Source: an uncultured Flavobacteriaceae bacterium
Lineage (GTDB): Bacteria; Bacteroidota; Bacteroidia; Flavobacteriales; Flavobacteriaceae
DNA: 64,000 nt
Direction: 5' to 3'
Assembly: GCA_947494565.1 (NCBI GenBank)
Contig: CANLVG010000002.1
Span: 372,001-436,000, forward strand
Position numbers and translations under genes: made by a program. This document shows positions 7,932-17,534 of this stretch, one piece after another. Each line of letters opens with the position of its first letter. The first letter of the stretch is position 1. The notes beneath the pieces were generated by a model. That model saw nothing but the letters and a program-made list of their open reading frames with translations. It was not told where the DNA came from and did no database searches.

Positions 7932-7961
7932 TTCAGTGATGCCTACGCGCAATCAATAACC

Positions 7962-7996
7962 AAAAAATCCGATGTAGTGATACATCGGATTTTTTT
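7962..7996. terminator. bidirectional intrinsic terminator
   Basis: Perfect 9-bp stem TCCGATGTA (7968-7976) / TACATCGGA (7981-7989), with A-run on the left and T-run on the right. It serves the HHH gene on the plus strand and the desaturase on the minus strand. Confidence 0.93.
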
Positions 7997-8022
7997 AGTT
8001 ATCTAAGATAGTAGTACGGCAT

Positions 8023-9018
8023 TTATACCATTCCGTTCGCTTCAACCCATTTAAACCGGTATTGATCTTCAGGAAATTTCATACGCTCGGCAATTCGCTC
8101 GAGTCGTTCCGGAAGTCGAATGAGGTAATCACGTGCCTTTTCAGCTTCTTCCGACAGGCTTCTCACGGTCTCAAGTTCCCAATACACATTTAATTTTCGC
8201 AAGATATCCACGTAATCCTGTGCTGTATAGACACCTAAGCGTTGCGCACAATTGGAGAAATTTTCAAAGGCTTCCCCGATGAATCCTCCTGATTCCCTCA
8301 AGAAATGGGCGGGCATCACTATTTTCTTTTTCATCATATCGGCGAATGCCAACATCATTCCCGACGGATCTTCCCCGAAAATGGTCTTTACAAATTCACG
8401 ATAGGCCAGATGATGACGCATTTCATCTCCAGCGATAATGGTACACATCTTTCCAAGGAGGGCATTCCCTTTTTTCTTGGCCATTTGACCTACCCTTTTG
8501 TGAGAGATGTTCGTGGCCAGTTCTTGAAAAGAAGTATAAACGAAGTTCTTGTAGGGATCTCTGTCCGTTCCGATATCGAAGCCATCGGTAAGCAAGTGCT
8601 GTGTGGTGATTTCCACTTCCCTCATATTGACCCTTCCAGAGAGATACAAGTATTTATTCAGCACATCACCATGACGGTTTTCCTCGGCGGTCCAAGCCCG
8701 CACCCATTTTGACCAACCGCTGCCCTTGCCATCATGCTGGTTAATTCCTTCTACATCCATTAGCCACGACTCATAGGTTGGCAGGGCTTCCTCGGTAATA
8801 GTATCGGCAACCATGGTCACCCAAAAATCATAACCCAATTCTTTTGACTCGCCACGCAGGGTTTCAACATCATCCAAAAAACGGTCGTTTTCGGAATCAG
8901 GCAAAAAATCAGATGGTTGCCAAATATCTTCTACGGGAATCAGAAATTTCTCCATGAATCCTTCTACTTGAGGTTCGATCGCTTGCATCACCTCTAAACG
9001 TATGTTCTTTTCGGCCAT
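8023..9018 (-). CDS. acyl-[acyl-carrier-protein] desaturase (soluble di-iron)
   Basis: 331 residues, the usual size for the soluble plant-type stearoyl-ACP desaturase family. It introduces a cis double bond into an ACP-bound fatty acid with O2 and ferredoxin. The di-iron ligands can be matched one by one: Glu76 or Glu77, the EENRH motif (Glu113, His116), Glu166 in SFQELATNISH, and DEMRHH (Glu199, His202). No membrane segment. It is 61 bases downstream of the metallophosphoesterase, on the same strand, and ends at a shared terminator. It would adjust membrane fluidity; no cold-response element was seen. Confidence 0.93.
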   Translation of the reverse strand: MAEKNIRLEVMQAIEPQVEGFMEKFLIPVEDIWQPSDFLPDSENDRFLDDVETLRGESKELGYDFWVTMVADTITEEALPTYESWLMDVEGINQHDGKGSGWSKWVRAWTAEENRHGDVLNKYLYLSGRVNMREVEITTQHLLTDGFDIGTDRDPYKNFVYTSFQELATNISHKRVGQMAKKKGNALLGKMCTIIAGDEMRHHLAYREFVKTIFGEDPSGMMLAFADMMKKKIVMPAHFLRESGGFIGEAFENFSNCAQRLGVYTAQDYVDILRKLNVYWELETVRSLSEEAEKARDYLIRLPERLERIAERMKFPEDQYRFKWVEANGMV

Positions 9019-9079
9019 TTTCTGTTTTTTACAAAGATCGTGAATAAAATGATCAATTACTCTTTAAAATCGAAGTCTC

Positions 9080-9817
9080 TCAATTTCGTCCCCTTTCTAA
9101 AGGATACAATTGGCATACGGGGTCGCTTTGCCAGACCTCTTTCGTATCGACATCCATAAGTGACAGCGCGCCTTTAAAGGCCGCACCCGTATCTATGTTC
9201 CAAACGTTTGCAGCGTTTTTTGGCAATACCGAAGCGCTTTTTGAAATGGGCGTATGCCCTATATAGATTTCATTATAATGCGTTAATCGCTTTGGGTATC
9301 TGTTATTGTCTTTTGCCAGTTTTTTATCCATAGACAGCGCGAGTTCCCATAAGGTTCTATCCCAATAAAACATCTTTGGGAAGTATTCATGGTCTACTCC
9401 ATTGAGATTGGTAAAGCCTGCATGAAGAAACAACCGGTTCTGATCATCCAAGTGATAATTTATCAGGCTTTGATAAAATGCAATATGCTTATCAATAACA
9501 TCATTGCCGACCGTATCATAGGAGGCTAGGGTAGCTGCGCCTCCGTGCTTTATCCAAGTAGGGTTATCGGTTCCTTCTTTTAACCAGTTCAGACAGAGTT
9601 CGTCATGATTGCCACGAATAAATACGCATTCATGGTTGGCACTCAATTGAATCAAGAACTCAATGGTCTCGACGGCCTGACTCCATCCATCGACGTAGTC
9701 CCCTAAAAAAATCAAAGTGTCATCGGACCGGACATCAGCTCGTTCCAATACCTGTTGGAGCCCTTTTAGTCCTGAATGGATATCACCGATAACAAGTGTT
9801 CTTCCTTTCCTACTCAT
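9080..9817 (-). CDS. metallophosphoesterase (PPP-type, Ap4A hydrolase/protein phosphatase-like)
   Basis: 245 residues from the ATG at 9817, chosen because VIGDIHSG follows within ten residues and because it overlaps the previous stop (ATGA). Motifs of the calcineurin-like fold are complete: GDIHSGLKG, FLGDYVDGW, RGNHDELC, a His in LFLHAGF and GHTPIS near the end. They bind two metal ions and hydrolyse phosphoesters. Motif spacing resembles bacterial PrpA/PrpE and symmetrical Ap4A hydrolases; the substrate cannot be settled by eye. Translational coupling to the zinc-ribbon protein suggests a functional link with the SPFH pair upstream. Confidence 0.88.
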   Translation of the reverse strand: MSRKGRTLVIGDIHSGLKGLQQVLERADVRSDDTLIFLGDYVDGWSQAVETIEFLIQLSANHECVFIRGNHDELCLNWLKEGTDNPTWIKHGGAATLASYDTVGNDVIDKHIAFYQSLINYHLDDQNRLFLHAGFTNLNGVDHEYFPKMFYWDRTLWELALSMDKKLAKDNNRYPKRLTHYNEIYIGHTPISKSASVLPKNAANVWNIDTGAAFKGALSLMDVDTKEVWQSDPVCQLYPLERGRN

Positions 9818-10905
9818 TTCGCAAAAATCGAAATTAGGGCGATGACCGTGATAATAAATAGCACCAAAAAGAAAATTTTCCAAAACGAATAGGGCCTTGT
9901 TCCACTTAATACACCGGTTTGGCCATTGATGTAAAAGTGATATTCCTTACCGTTGAATCGATATGAGCTAATGTACACCGGAAGGAGCACATGCTTGAAC
10001 GTTTCATCGGCCAATTTAATATCGGCCTGGTGTATTCGTTGTGTATCGCCCCCGATATCCCTTCGAATCCAGTTATGCGCGATTTGTTTGGCTTCTTGAA
10101 AGGATTGGTGATGTCCTTCCTTTAAGGAAACGGTATACTTTTCGGTTACAAACCCTGAAAGATACTTTGAATTGAACGCAACCAGTTCTTTCATATTCCA
10201 AAAAGCGATGTTCGATGGTATATCACGTCGTTTTTTCTGGGATGCGTTGATCAGAATATCATCAACAAAACCTTTTACCGACCCAGAGGCATGAGACCAC
10301 CGGGTCTTTCGAACTTGTTGGGTCTGCACTCCGTTTTTAGTGCGTATGCGTCTAGTTTCATAATAATAATCCCCACGTTGCCCTTGATAAGACGAAAATA
10401 AATTCGCATCAAACGTCCAGTAGGGCACATAAAGTCCGTGCAATCCTTCCGGATCTAAAGCGGCCCTTTTCAACTTATTGGGAGCAAACCAAATACCGCT
10501 CACCCATTTTTCAAAAATCCCCCTAGCCTTTTTGACGTCCAATTTGAATGGAATCAGGGCTCCGGGAAGAATCCACCCTTCCCTTTCAACGTCTTCTCGA
10601 ATCAGCGGTTCTCCGCAATAGACACAACCGAGAGACTTGTAATTTTCCTCAACATGTTGGTTGGCGCCACAGTTCTTGCAGAGCAACAGGTCTATTGTTT
10701 CGGTATAAGCATTCTCGCCAACGATTTTTAGGTAATGTTCGAGTTCTAGCTCTTCAAAACTGCTCTTGGATTGTTCGATAAATTCCTCATATCCGCAATA
10801 CTCACATTTTAATTGATGCGAACCGGGCTTGAACTTTAGTTCGGCACCACAATTCGCACATGCTTTTTTGTACTCTGAATTTGTTGGAGTTCGTTCTTCT
10901 TGCAT
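9814..10905 (-). CDS. zinc-ribbon membrane protein (YdjG-like)
   Basis: 363 residues from the ATG at 10905; an upstream ATG at 10956 adds a stretch that does not look native. Two N-terminal zinc ribbons are clear: CANCG...CEYCG (about 17-40) and CKNCG...CVYCG (76-101). A large central region follows (YVPYWTFDANLFSSYQGQRG), seen in proteins loosely labelled PriA-like or TFIIB zinc-ribbon. The C-terminus is one membrane helix (FFLVLFIITVIALISIF). The layout matches Bacillus YdjG, which with YdjI and PspA forms a membrane-stress module. Here it lies directly after an SPFH gene of YdjI type, which strengthens the match. No helicase motifs are present. Confidence 0.78.
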   Translation of the reverse strand: MQEERTPTNSEYKKACANCGAELKFKPGSHQLKCEYCGYEEFIEQSKSSFEELELEHYLKIVGENAYTETIDLLLCKNCGANQHVEENYKSLGCVYCGEPLIREDVEREGWILPGALIPFKLDVKKARGIFEKWVSGIWFAPNKLKRAALDPEGLHGLYVPYWTFDANLFSSYQGQRGDYYYETRRIRTKNGVQTQQVRKTRWSHASGSVKGFVDDILINASQKKRRDIPSNIAFWNMKELVAFNSKYLSGFVTEKYTVSLKEGHHQSFQEAKQIAHNWIRRDIGGDTQRIHQADIKLADETFKHVLLPVYISSYRFNGKEYHFYINGQTGVLSGTRPYSFWKIFFLVLFIITVIALISIFAK

Positions 10906-10995
10906 CTTCACTGAAAAGTGATTAGGGCGTTTGCCACCTATAAGGACCGCTTCCATAGTTTTATGGGCACCAGGGAACAGCCTCTCTTTGTATCA

Positions 10996-12138
10996 TCAAG
11001 CGGTAGGTAATGGGGGTGGAACACTACCTCCTAAGAACGACTTCAATTCTTCCACTTCTTTCAAAGCCAGCCAGTTTTGCATGCCCTGTTTCCATACCAA
11101 AGAATCTCTATTTATCGCTCTTGCAGCGAAAAGTTCTTTCAGCCGGTCAAAGCTTACCGGACCCATTTGTTGGCCATCAACGGCATAATGATACATCACC
11201 TGTACGGGAATCGGTGGTGGGGCAACGGCAACGGCTTGCGGCGCTTGGGTTCCAAAAATCTGTTGTGGCGCTTGCGGATTCATCATATTGCCCATTTGCT
11301 GAGCGAGTACAAAACCCATGCCCATTCCCATTCCGGCGCCGGCAGTTCCGCCTTCGTTCTTTGCGGCCGCTTCCATGGCCTTGGCGGCCTTGAATTGCGC
11401 GAGCTTGGTCATATCTAATTTATCTAACCTGCTGTATTCGAAAATCTCTTTCTTTAGCTCCTCGGGCATCGAAACGTTTTCGATGTAAAATTTCTCTAGC
11501 TCGATACCGACCCTTCCAAATTCGGGTTGCATCACCTCTTGACATGTTTCCGATAGTTCTGAAGTATTCGCGGCATACAATTCGACAGGCAAGTTGGCCT
11601 CACCCACCGTATCGGTGAAACGGGTCACGATTAAACTCTTAAGATGTTCATTGATTTCGAAATTAGTGAAGTTACCATCGGTTCCGACTACATCGACCAC
11701 GAACTTCCCTGGGTCGTTGATTCGAAAGCTATAGGTGCCAAAAGCACGGATTTCAACCAGACCAAATCGCTCATCGCTCAACATAAACGGATTTTTCGTT
11801 CCCCATTTTTCATCTGTAAACAAGCGTGTATTCACAAAATAGACCTCAGCCTTAAACGGACTATCAAAGCCATACTTCCACCCCTTTAAAGTGGTTAAAA
11901 TGGGTAGGTTCTGTGTATTGAGCGTATACGTGCCCGGTTGAAAGACATCGGCAAGTTGTCCTTCATTTACGAATACCGCTGCTTGCCCCTCTCGTACAAT
12001 GAGTTTTGCATTGTTCTTGATTTCATTTTGATACCGCTCAAAACGGTGTACTATAGTATCATCGTTCGTGTCTAACCACTCGACAATGTCTATAAACTCA
12101 TTACTCAGTTTCTTTTTTATTTCATCAAATAAACCCAT
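10996..12138 (-). CDS. SPFH-domain protein with C-terminal GYF_2 domain (YdjI-like)
   Basis: 380 residues. The N-terminus MGLFDEIKKKLSNEFIDIVEW and the SPFH body (about 40-240) are those of the YdjI/virion-core-like group; SPFH proteins form oligomers on membranes and organise other proteins there. Residues 260-300 are rich in Gly, Met, Ala and Gln, and the last 60 residues hold a GYF_2 domain (YHYAVDGQQMGPVSFDRL, WKQGMQNW) that usually binds proline-rich partners. It is the first gene of a leftward run with the zinc-ribbon protein, the phosphoesterase and possibly the desaturase. No PspA gene is seen in the window, so the stress role is an inference from Bacillus. Confidence 0.87.
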   Translation of the reverse strand: MGLFDEIKKKLSNEFIDIVEWLDTNDDTIVHRFERYQNEIKNNAKLIVREGQAAVFVNEGQLADVFQPGTYTLNTQNLPILTTLKGWKYGFDSPFKAEVYFVNTRLFTDEKWGTKNPFMLSDERFGLVEIRAFGTYSFRINDPGKFVVDVVGTDGNFTNFEINEHLKSLIVTRFTDTVGEANLPVELYAANTSELSETCQEVMQPEFGRVGIELEKFYIENVSMPEELKKEIFEYSRLDKLDMTKLAQFKAAKAMEAAAKNEGGTAGAGMGMGMGFVLAQQMGNMMNPQAPQQIFGTQAPQAVAVAPPPIPVQVMYHYAVDGQQMGPVSFDRLKELFAARAINRDSLVWKQGMQNWLALKEVEELKSFLGGSVPPPLPTA

Positions 12139-12226
12139 TTCGATAGTGTTTTTATAGTGTTGATCAAAAGATACGTATTTCTAAATATTCAACCAGATAG
12201 TGAACTCGAAATTTTAATTTAAAAAA

Positions 12227-12254
12227 TCTCACACCATTCATCGATTTTGTGAGA
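12227..12254. promoter_or_regulatory. inverted repeat in divergent promoter region
   Basis: TCTCACA (12227-12233) and TGTGAGA (12248-12254) form a 7-bp perfect inverted repeat between the divergent SPFH gene and the secreted protein. It could be an operator or a 5'-leader hairpin; nothing decides which. Confidence 0.3.
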
Positions 12255-12319
12255 AAACATACACGTCATTAACATTTAATTAATATATTGAAGGCGCTAA
12301 TTAATTTAAAGAACACTCT

Positions 12320-15300
12320 ATGAAAACAGTTTTACTCAAAAAGTTTTTCAATTGCCTTTTAATATTCGGGTTTTTAAGTACCGCTGGGGTACAGGCCCAA
12401 CAGAAAGGCGTGAAGACCTCACACGAAGATTCCCCCAAGAAGGGGCACGCACTCTACAAGCAAAGTAAACTTTACGACAACCAATCAGGCCCTACCGCCA
12501 AGAAGCTGCGAATCGCGGATAATGCCCTAAAAAGGTTGGAGTATGAAAAGTCGATAACTCGTAATCCGTATACTAGGGAAATTCCAGAAGGTATCCGCGA
12601 ACTGGAAACGAGGTTTTCAACCAATATCAAGGAACGTGCTATTACATCGGAAGCTTCAAAAAGTGCTTCTAAAAGTAGTTCAAAAAGTACGTTTAACAAT
12701 TGGGAGAATAGAGGGCCAGGAAACATCGGTGGTCGTACAAGAGCATTGGCCATTGATAGCAAAGATGAAAATACGATTTTTGCAGGAGGGGTTTCCGGAG
12801 GACTATGGAGATCGACAGATCTTGGCCAAAATTGGGAAAAAATAACGAAAAAGAAGATTTCGCCCAGCATCACTGCGATAGTCCAGGACCCTAGGAAGAG
12901 AAATAGCAATACTTGGTATTACGCCTCAGGTGAACGCTTTGGAAACTCCGCAAGCGCAGGAGGTGCTTTTTACACAGGAGATGGTATCTTCAAATCTAAT
13001 GACAATGGTCAAACCTGGAGGTCTTTGCGAAATTCAAACGACAATAGTTTAGATGCGATTACCTCATTGGACATCATAAACAGCCTTGCTGTGCATCCTC
13101 AGACCGGGGATCTTTTCGCGGCAACCTTCGACGGGCTCTTTAGATTTAAGCAAGGTGGTGGCAACAGGGTAGAGGAAGTCTTGCCCAGTGGATTCGATAG
13201 CCAGACAGAGGTTATGATTACCCCTCGTGGGAAAATCTATGCCACTGTAGATATTTTTGGCGCTGAAAATGCCGGTTTTTATACCTCCGATGATGGCGGC
13301 GAAACCTTCATGAATATTACACCTGAAGGCATCAGTCCAAGTTATGGAAGGACCATTATTACCTACGATCCCTCTAACCAGAATATTGTATATTTTTTCT
13401 CTTACAATGAAGCTGATTTTTCAGAAGCCTTTCTCTGGCAATACAGACCATTTAACCGACCAGGTAAAAGATGGACAGACCTAAGTGAAAACTTGCCTGA
13501 CAATATCGGTGGCCCTGTAGGAAGTCTTAATTTGCAGGGAGGCTATAACATGGTTATCAAAGTACACCCAGAAAATCCGGATATGATTTTCTTGGGCGGT
13601 ACAAATCTTTATCGCTCTACAACTGGATTTACAACGCCTACAGGTGCTGAGGGTTGGATCGGTGGCTATGACACTGCCAATGACATTAGTATATATCCGA
13701 ATCAACACCCAGATCAACACAATTTGGTGTTTTTACCCTCGGATCCAAATCGAGTGATTTCATCACATGATGGAGGAGTCTCGCTTACAGATGATATCAC
13801 TAATCCCGATAGGGTTGAGTGGATGTCGTTGAACAACCTATATCTCACTACTCAGCCATACGCAGTATCATACGACCCAGAGGGAAATAGCGATGATGTG
13901 ATGGCCGGTTTCCAGGATAACAGCACATGGTATACCAATTCGGAAAGCATTGACCAACCATGGGTGGACCAATTTGGTGGTGACGGTTCTTTCAATGCAA
14001 TTGCCGATGGAGGTAGAACACGGTATGTCTCTGCCCAAGGAGGTGTCGTATACCGCTTAAATATCAATGAAGCAGGTGAAGAAGTATCGTTTACCAGAGT
14101 GCAACCTGCGGGTGCGACAGGTTTTCGTTTTATTGCCCCCTTTATGTTGGATCCGGTAAACGATAATATCATGTATATGCCTGCGGGAAATACAATGTGG
14201 AGAAATAACGATTTGGACGGAATACCTTTATTTTCAAATGCCCCGACTCCTGTGAATTGGTCAAAATTGGACCAGACCGTTACTTCTGACGACTCGGACA
14301 TCACCGCAATGGATGTTTCAAAATATCCGATTGCAAATCGCTTATACTATGGCACGGCTTCAGGCATGATTTTTAGAATGGATAATGCCAATATTGATGA
14401 CCAAGAAGCCGTCGATATTTCAACAGGGAAAGGATTGCCTCCTGGAAATGTCAATAACATCTATGTGGATCCAAAAAATCCGGATCGTGTATTCGTGGTT
14501 TTTTCCAACTATCGCATTCCCAGTATTTTCCTGACCAGAGATGGTGGAGACACTTGGAGGAACATCAGTGGAAATCTGGAAGAAAATAGAGATGGGTCGG
14601 GTAATGGACCATCCGTTCGTTGGTTTGCGATGAATGGAAACAACGATGGGTATTATGTAGGTACGAGTACGGGGCTTTACTTTACCGAAGATCTCAAGGG
14701 AAGCATTGAGTGGGAAAGAGAGCCACGAATCGGCAATGGAGTTGTCACACAAATACGAACAAGATCGGACGGATTTGCAGTGGCTGGAGTTCACGGAAAT
14801 GGCGTTTATAGTGCTAATTTCCCTGTACGCCCTAGACCTGAACCCAGTTTGAGCGTGGCTTATTTATTACCTGACATCAGTATGCCTATCAACTCAGAAC
14901 CCTTCGAAGTTGATGTTACTGATCTATTTGTAAGTACAAAGAAAAATGCCAACATCGATATTGAATTCACGAACAGCAATCCTGAGTTGGTGACAGCTAT
15001 GTTGGATGGCGATAAAATAAAAATCTCCATTGCTCCTGATATGGACGGAAGCGCTGCCATTGGACTTGTAGCTACTTCTGGAAAAGAGCAGGTTTCCGAA
15101 GGCTTTGCAATTAAGGTCTTTGAGCCACCTATTTATGATCAGTTCGGTCCGGCTACAAGTTCAGCCCCTTCGCAGCAGTTTCCTGACTTTGGTGGAATTT
15201 TGGCACAATCGGCAGATGATTTTGTGGTTCCCGAAGGAAGCTCTTGGAAAGTTAGCAGTATAGTAGCGTACGGCGTTGCCAATAATGGTCCGGAATTTAC

Positions 15301-15982
15301 GGACGTTACGGTTGAAATCTATACCGACGTAGACGGATTACCTGGAGCATTGGTGTACAACAGTGGTTCTATCGAACCTACCTCTGAACCTGAGAATACC
15401 GTTTTAGAGCTCGAATTGCCTGAAATGGTTGAACTTGAAAGTGGCTCCTACTGGCTTTCAGTATATACCAACCTAGCTTTCGGAGCAGAAGAACAACAAT
15501 GGTTTTGGTCGACTCAAGATAATGTTATCGGTAGTGAATCGGCATTTAAGGATAGCGGTGTTTTCTTGGAAATCGACTGGATTCAAAAATCATTGGTGTT
15601 CGGTGGGGCTCCAAACGATATGGTCTTTCAAATATTCGGATCTGTCGAAACCATGGCTGGCGAAGGGGAAGCCTCGAAGTCGGCAATTGTTTTAGATCAA
15701 GCCATTGAAACCGAGGCCCTGGCAGAGATAGAAGCAAGCGGCATCACTACGGTTTGGCCAAATCCCTCTTCCTCTGAATTCTTCTTTTCCCTAAGGGATA
15801 ACGTAGATACGGAAGTAGATGCCAAGGTATACAATATCTTAGGTCAATTGGTCTATGAAAAAGAGAAAATAGATGCCTCGCAAACTTTCTCATGGAATGC
15901 TAACGGTAGCCCGGCTGGTTTGTATATTGTGAAGATTACTGGAGCGAATACCAGCAAAAGCTTCAATATTGTAAAAAAGTAA
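12320..15982 (+). CDS. secreted beta-propeller (BNR/VPS10-like) protein with type IX sorting domain
   Basis: 1220 residues. A signal peptide (1-26, ending GVQAQ) sends it to the periplasm. Residues about 130-840 carry repeated BNR/sortilin-like motifs of the form S-x-D-x-G-x-x-W (GLWRSTDLGQNW, GIFKSNDNGQTW, FLTRDGGDTW), which build one or two beta-propellers. A further beta-rich region lies at 870-1120, and the last 75 residues are a type IX secretion C-terminal domain (VWPNPSSSEF... PAGLYIVKITG, ending in FNIVKK). The protein should be exported by the gliding/T9SS machinery and released or attached to the surface. Ligand or enzymatic activity is not evident; such proteins are often annotated as glycosyl hydrolases without proof. 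It stands alone before a terminator. Confidence 0.9.
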   Translation: MKTVLLKKFFNCLLIFGFLSTAGVQAQQKGVKTSHEDSPKKGHALYKQSKLYDNQSGPTAKKLRIADNALKRLEYEKSITRNPYTREIPEGIRELETRFSTNIKERAITSEASKSASKSSSKSTFNNWENRGPGNIGGRTRALAIDSKDENTIFAGGVSGGLWRSTDLGQNWEKITKKKISPSITAIVQDPRKRNSNTWYYASGERFGNSASAGGAFYTGDGIFKSNDNGQTWRSLRNSNDNSLDAITSLDIINSLAVHPQTGDLFAATFDGLFRFKQGGGNRVEEVLPSGFDSQTEVMITPRGKIYATVDIFGAENAGFYTSDDGGETFMNITPEGISPSYGRTIITYDPSNQNIVYFFSYNEADFSEAFLWQYRPFNRPGKRWTDLSENLPDNIGGPVGSLNLQGGYNMVIKVHPENPDMIFLGGTNLYRSTTGFTTPTGAEGWIGGYDTANDISIYPNQHPDQHNLVFLPSDPNRVISSHDGGVSLTDDITNPDRVEWMSLNNLYLTTQPYAVSYDPEGNSDDVMAGFQDNSTWYTNSESIDQPWVDQFGGDGSFNAIADGGRTRYVSAQGGVVYRLNINEAGEEVSFTRVQPAGATGFRFIAPFMLDPVNDNIMYMPAGNTMWRNNDLDGIPLFSNAPTPVNWSKLDQTVTSDDSDITAMDVSKYPIANRLYYGTASGMIFRMDNANIDDQEAVDISTGKGLPPGNVNNIYVDPKNPDRVFVVFSNYRIPSIFLTRDGGDTWRNISGNLEENRDGSGNGPSVRWFAMNGNNDGYYVGTSTGLYFTEDLKGSIEWEREPRIGNGVVTQIRTRSDGFAVAGVHGNGVYSANFPVRPRPEPSLSVAYLLPDISMPINSEPFEVDVTDLFVSTKKNANIDIEFTNSNPELVTAMLDGDKIKISIAPDMDGSAAIGLVATSGKEQVSEGFAIKVFEPPIYDQFGPATSSAPSQQFPDFGGILAQSADDFVVPEGSSWKVSSIVAYGVANNGPEFTDVTVEIYTDVDGLPGALVYNSGSIEPTSEPENTVLELELPEMVELESGSYWLSVYTNLAFGAEEQQWFWSTQDNVIGSESAFKDSGVFLEIDWIQKSLVFGGAPNDMVFQIFGSVETMAGEGEASKSAIVLDQAIETEALAEIEASGITTVWPNPSSSEFFFSLRDNVDTEVDAKVYNILGQLVYEKEKIDASQTFSWNANGSPAGLYIVKITGANTSKSFNIVKK

Positions 15983-16000
15983 ATTTTTAATCATCTAATA

Positions 16001-16030
16001 AAAAAGGCACGGATTAATTCCGTGCCTTTT
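16001..16030 (+). terminator. intrinsic terminator
   Basis: GGCACGGA (16006-16013) pairs with TCCGTGCC (16019-16026), followed by TTTT. An A-run precedes it. It closes the T9SS protein gene. Confidence 0.9.
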
Positions 16031-16086
16031 GCTATATAAACCTATCGGAACCAACTATTTTTTTATCTTGTTGTAAATTACTCTGC

Positions 16087-16518
16087 ATGAAATCTTTAAT
16101 AATTCTATTATTATTCACGTTTGGCTTGGCATGCCATTCAGTAAAGGAGACGCCTAATGAAAACAATTCAAAAGAAACAAATGAACAACCCGTGAACACT
16201 ACCGCTACGCCCGGGCAATTTGGAATACCTGGCAGAATAACGTTCAAGGCCAAAGTCAAGGAAATCTACGTTGAAAAGAAGAATATATGTGGCGTAGAAA
16301 AATCGAACGTCGCTCAGGTCGAGGTACTGAAAATTATGGAACGAGGCTCTGGTATCACAAACTTGCCTACAGAAAAAGAAGTCATCTTGGTAAGCTTTTT
16401 ATTGCCCCCCAAAAATCTGGGTTCTGAAATGATTATACAGGCAAAAGCAAAAGAATCGCTTTGTCCCACAGCATCCAAAACCTACTTTACAATAAATTCT
16501 TATAAAATTTTAGAGTAA
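16087..16518 (+). CDS. hypothetical lipoprotein, 143 aa
   Basis: Lipoprotein signal with lipobox GLAC (Cys16), then a low-complexity Asn/Glu/Thr linker to about residue 45, then a small beta-rich domain (ITFKAKVKEIYVEKKNICG to the C-terminus). Two Cys (about 73 and 127) could form a disulfide in the periplasm. No family recognised. The domain reads like a small OB-like or beta-barrel fold, as in other proteins with a KVKEI strand, but this is a guess. It is 41 bases before the sugar kinase and may be cotranscribed. Confidence 0.75.
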   Translation: MKSLIILLLFTFGLACHSVKETPNENNSKETNEQPVNTTATPGQFGIPGRITFKAKVKEIYVEKKNICGVEKSNVAQVEVLKIMERGSGITNLPTEKEVILVSFLLPPKNLGSEMIIQAKAKESLCPTASKTYFTINSYKILE

Positions 16519-16559
16519 GCCCGATTTTGTGAGTATCTTGTTCTGGTTGAATTTTGATT

Positions 16560-17528
16560 ATGACGAGGCAAGTATACTGTGTTGGTGAACTTTTAATCGA
16601 CTTTGTTGCGGAGAAGCAGGGAAGCGATTTATCCGTAGCAAACCTGTTTAATAAAAAAGCTGGGGGAGCTCCGGCAAATGTGGCCTGTGCCATTGCTAAA
16701 CTAGGGGGTAGCAGTAGGTTTATCGGCTGTGTTGGCAACGACCCCTTTGGTACTTTTTTGTTAAATGTCCTAAAGGAAAACAAAGTTGATATTTCCTTAG
16801 CACAACGTTCAAAGACCTTTACTACCATAGCTTTTGTTTCCTTGGCTGAAGATGGCGAACGCGATTTTGTATTTAGCCGAGGCGCCGATAAGAAGCTCGT
16901 TTATGATTCCGATGTCAAGAGTGGTTTTGAAGGAAATATTCTTCACCTTGGTGCGGCAACGGCAATGCTAGGAGGGGATCTTGAAAAGGCCTATGGTCGT
17001 TATTTCTTCGATGCGTTGACCAAAAATATGTTCATCAGCTTTGATCCCAACTTCAGGGGCGACCTATGGAAAGATGAAGAGCAAGCCTTCATTAAAAAAT
17101 GTATGACCTTTATCGAAAAGGCAGACCTTTGTAAGTTTAGCTTAGAGGAAGCCCAATTGCTCTCTGGTAAAAAGGATTTGAATGAAGCCTGCGATGTTCT
17201 TCATGAAATCGGTGCAAAAATCATTACCATTACTTTGGGGAGTGAAGGCACGCTGGTCAGCACTTCTTCAAACGTAAAACACACTATCCCAAGTATTAAA
17301 GTCAATCCCGTGGATACCACAGGTGCTGGGGACGCATTTATCGGTTGTTTGCTTCAGCAGATCTCTACATTGAACGATCCACATGAGATTATTTCGAATA
17401 CCGAGTTGTTATTGAAAATGGTAGAAAGAGCGAATAAGGCCGGTGCCATCACAACAACGAATTATGGCGCAATCCCTTCTTTACCGACCCGCGACTTGAT
17501 ATTTGACTCCTCTGAGCCCCAAGTCTGA
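16560..17528 (+). CDS. PfkB-family carbohydrate kinase (fructokinase-like)
   Basis: 322 residues from the ATG at 16560; a TTG two codons earlier is possible but needless. The N-terminal GGAPANVACAIAKLGG motif and the C-terminal DTTGAGDAFIGCLL motif, with its catalytic Asp, identify the PfkB fold. The GELLIDF start and FDPNFRGDLW are those of bacterial fructokinases and 2-keto-3-deoxygluconate kinases, so the substrate is probably fructose or a similar sugar, phosphorylated with ATP in the cytosol. No transporter or sugar regulator sits nearby. It converges on the AlbA_2-domain gene with only six bases between them. Confidence 0.9.
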   Translation: MTRQVYCVGELLIDFVAEKQGSDLSVANLFNKKAGGAPANVACAIAKLGGSSRFIGCVGNDPFGTFLLNVLKENKVDISLAQRSKTFTTIAFVSLAEDGERDFVFSRGADKKLVYDSDVKSGFEGNILHLGAATAMLGGDLEKAYGRYFFDALTKNMFISFDPNFRGDLWKDEEQAFIKKCMTFIEKADLCKFSLEEAQLLSGKKDLNEACDVLHEIGAKIITITLGSEGTLVSTSSNVKHTIPSIKVNPVDTTGAGDAFIGCLLQQISTLNDPHEIISNTELLLKMVERANKAGAITTTNYGAIPSLPTRDLIFDSSEPQV

Positions 17529-17534
17529 TTCTGA

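Noticed and set aside
9814-10905. Primosomal helicase PriA, a common automatic label for such zinc-ribbon proteins.
   Set aside because: No Walker A, Walker B or other helicase motifs; only zinc ribbons, a central domain and a C-terminal membrane helix.
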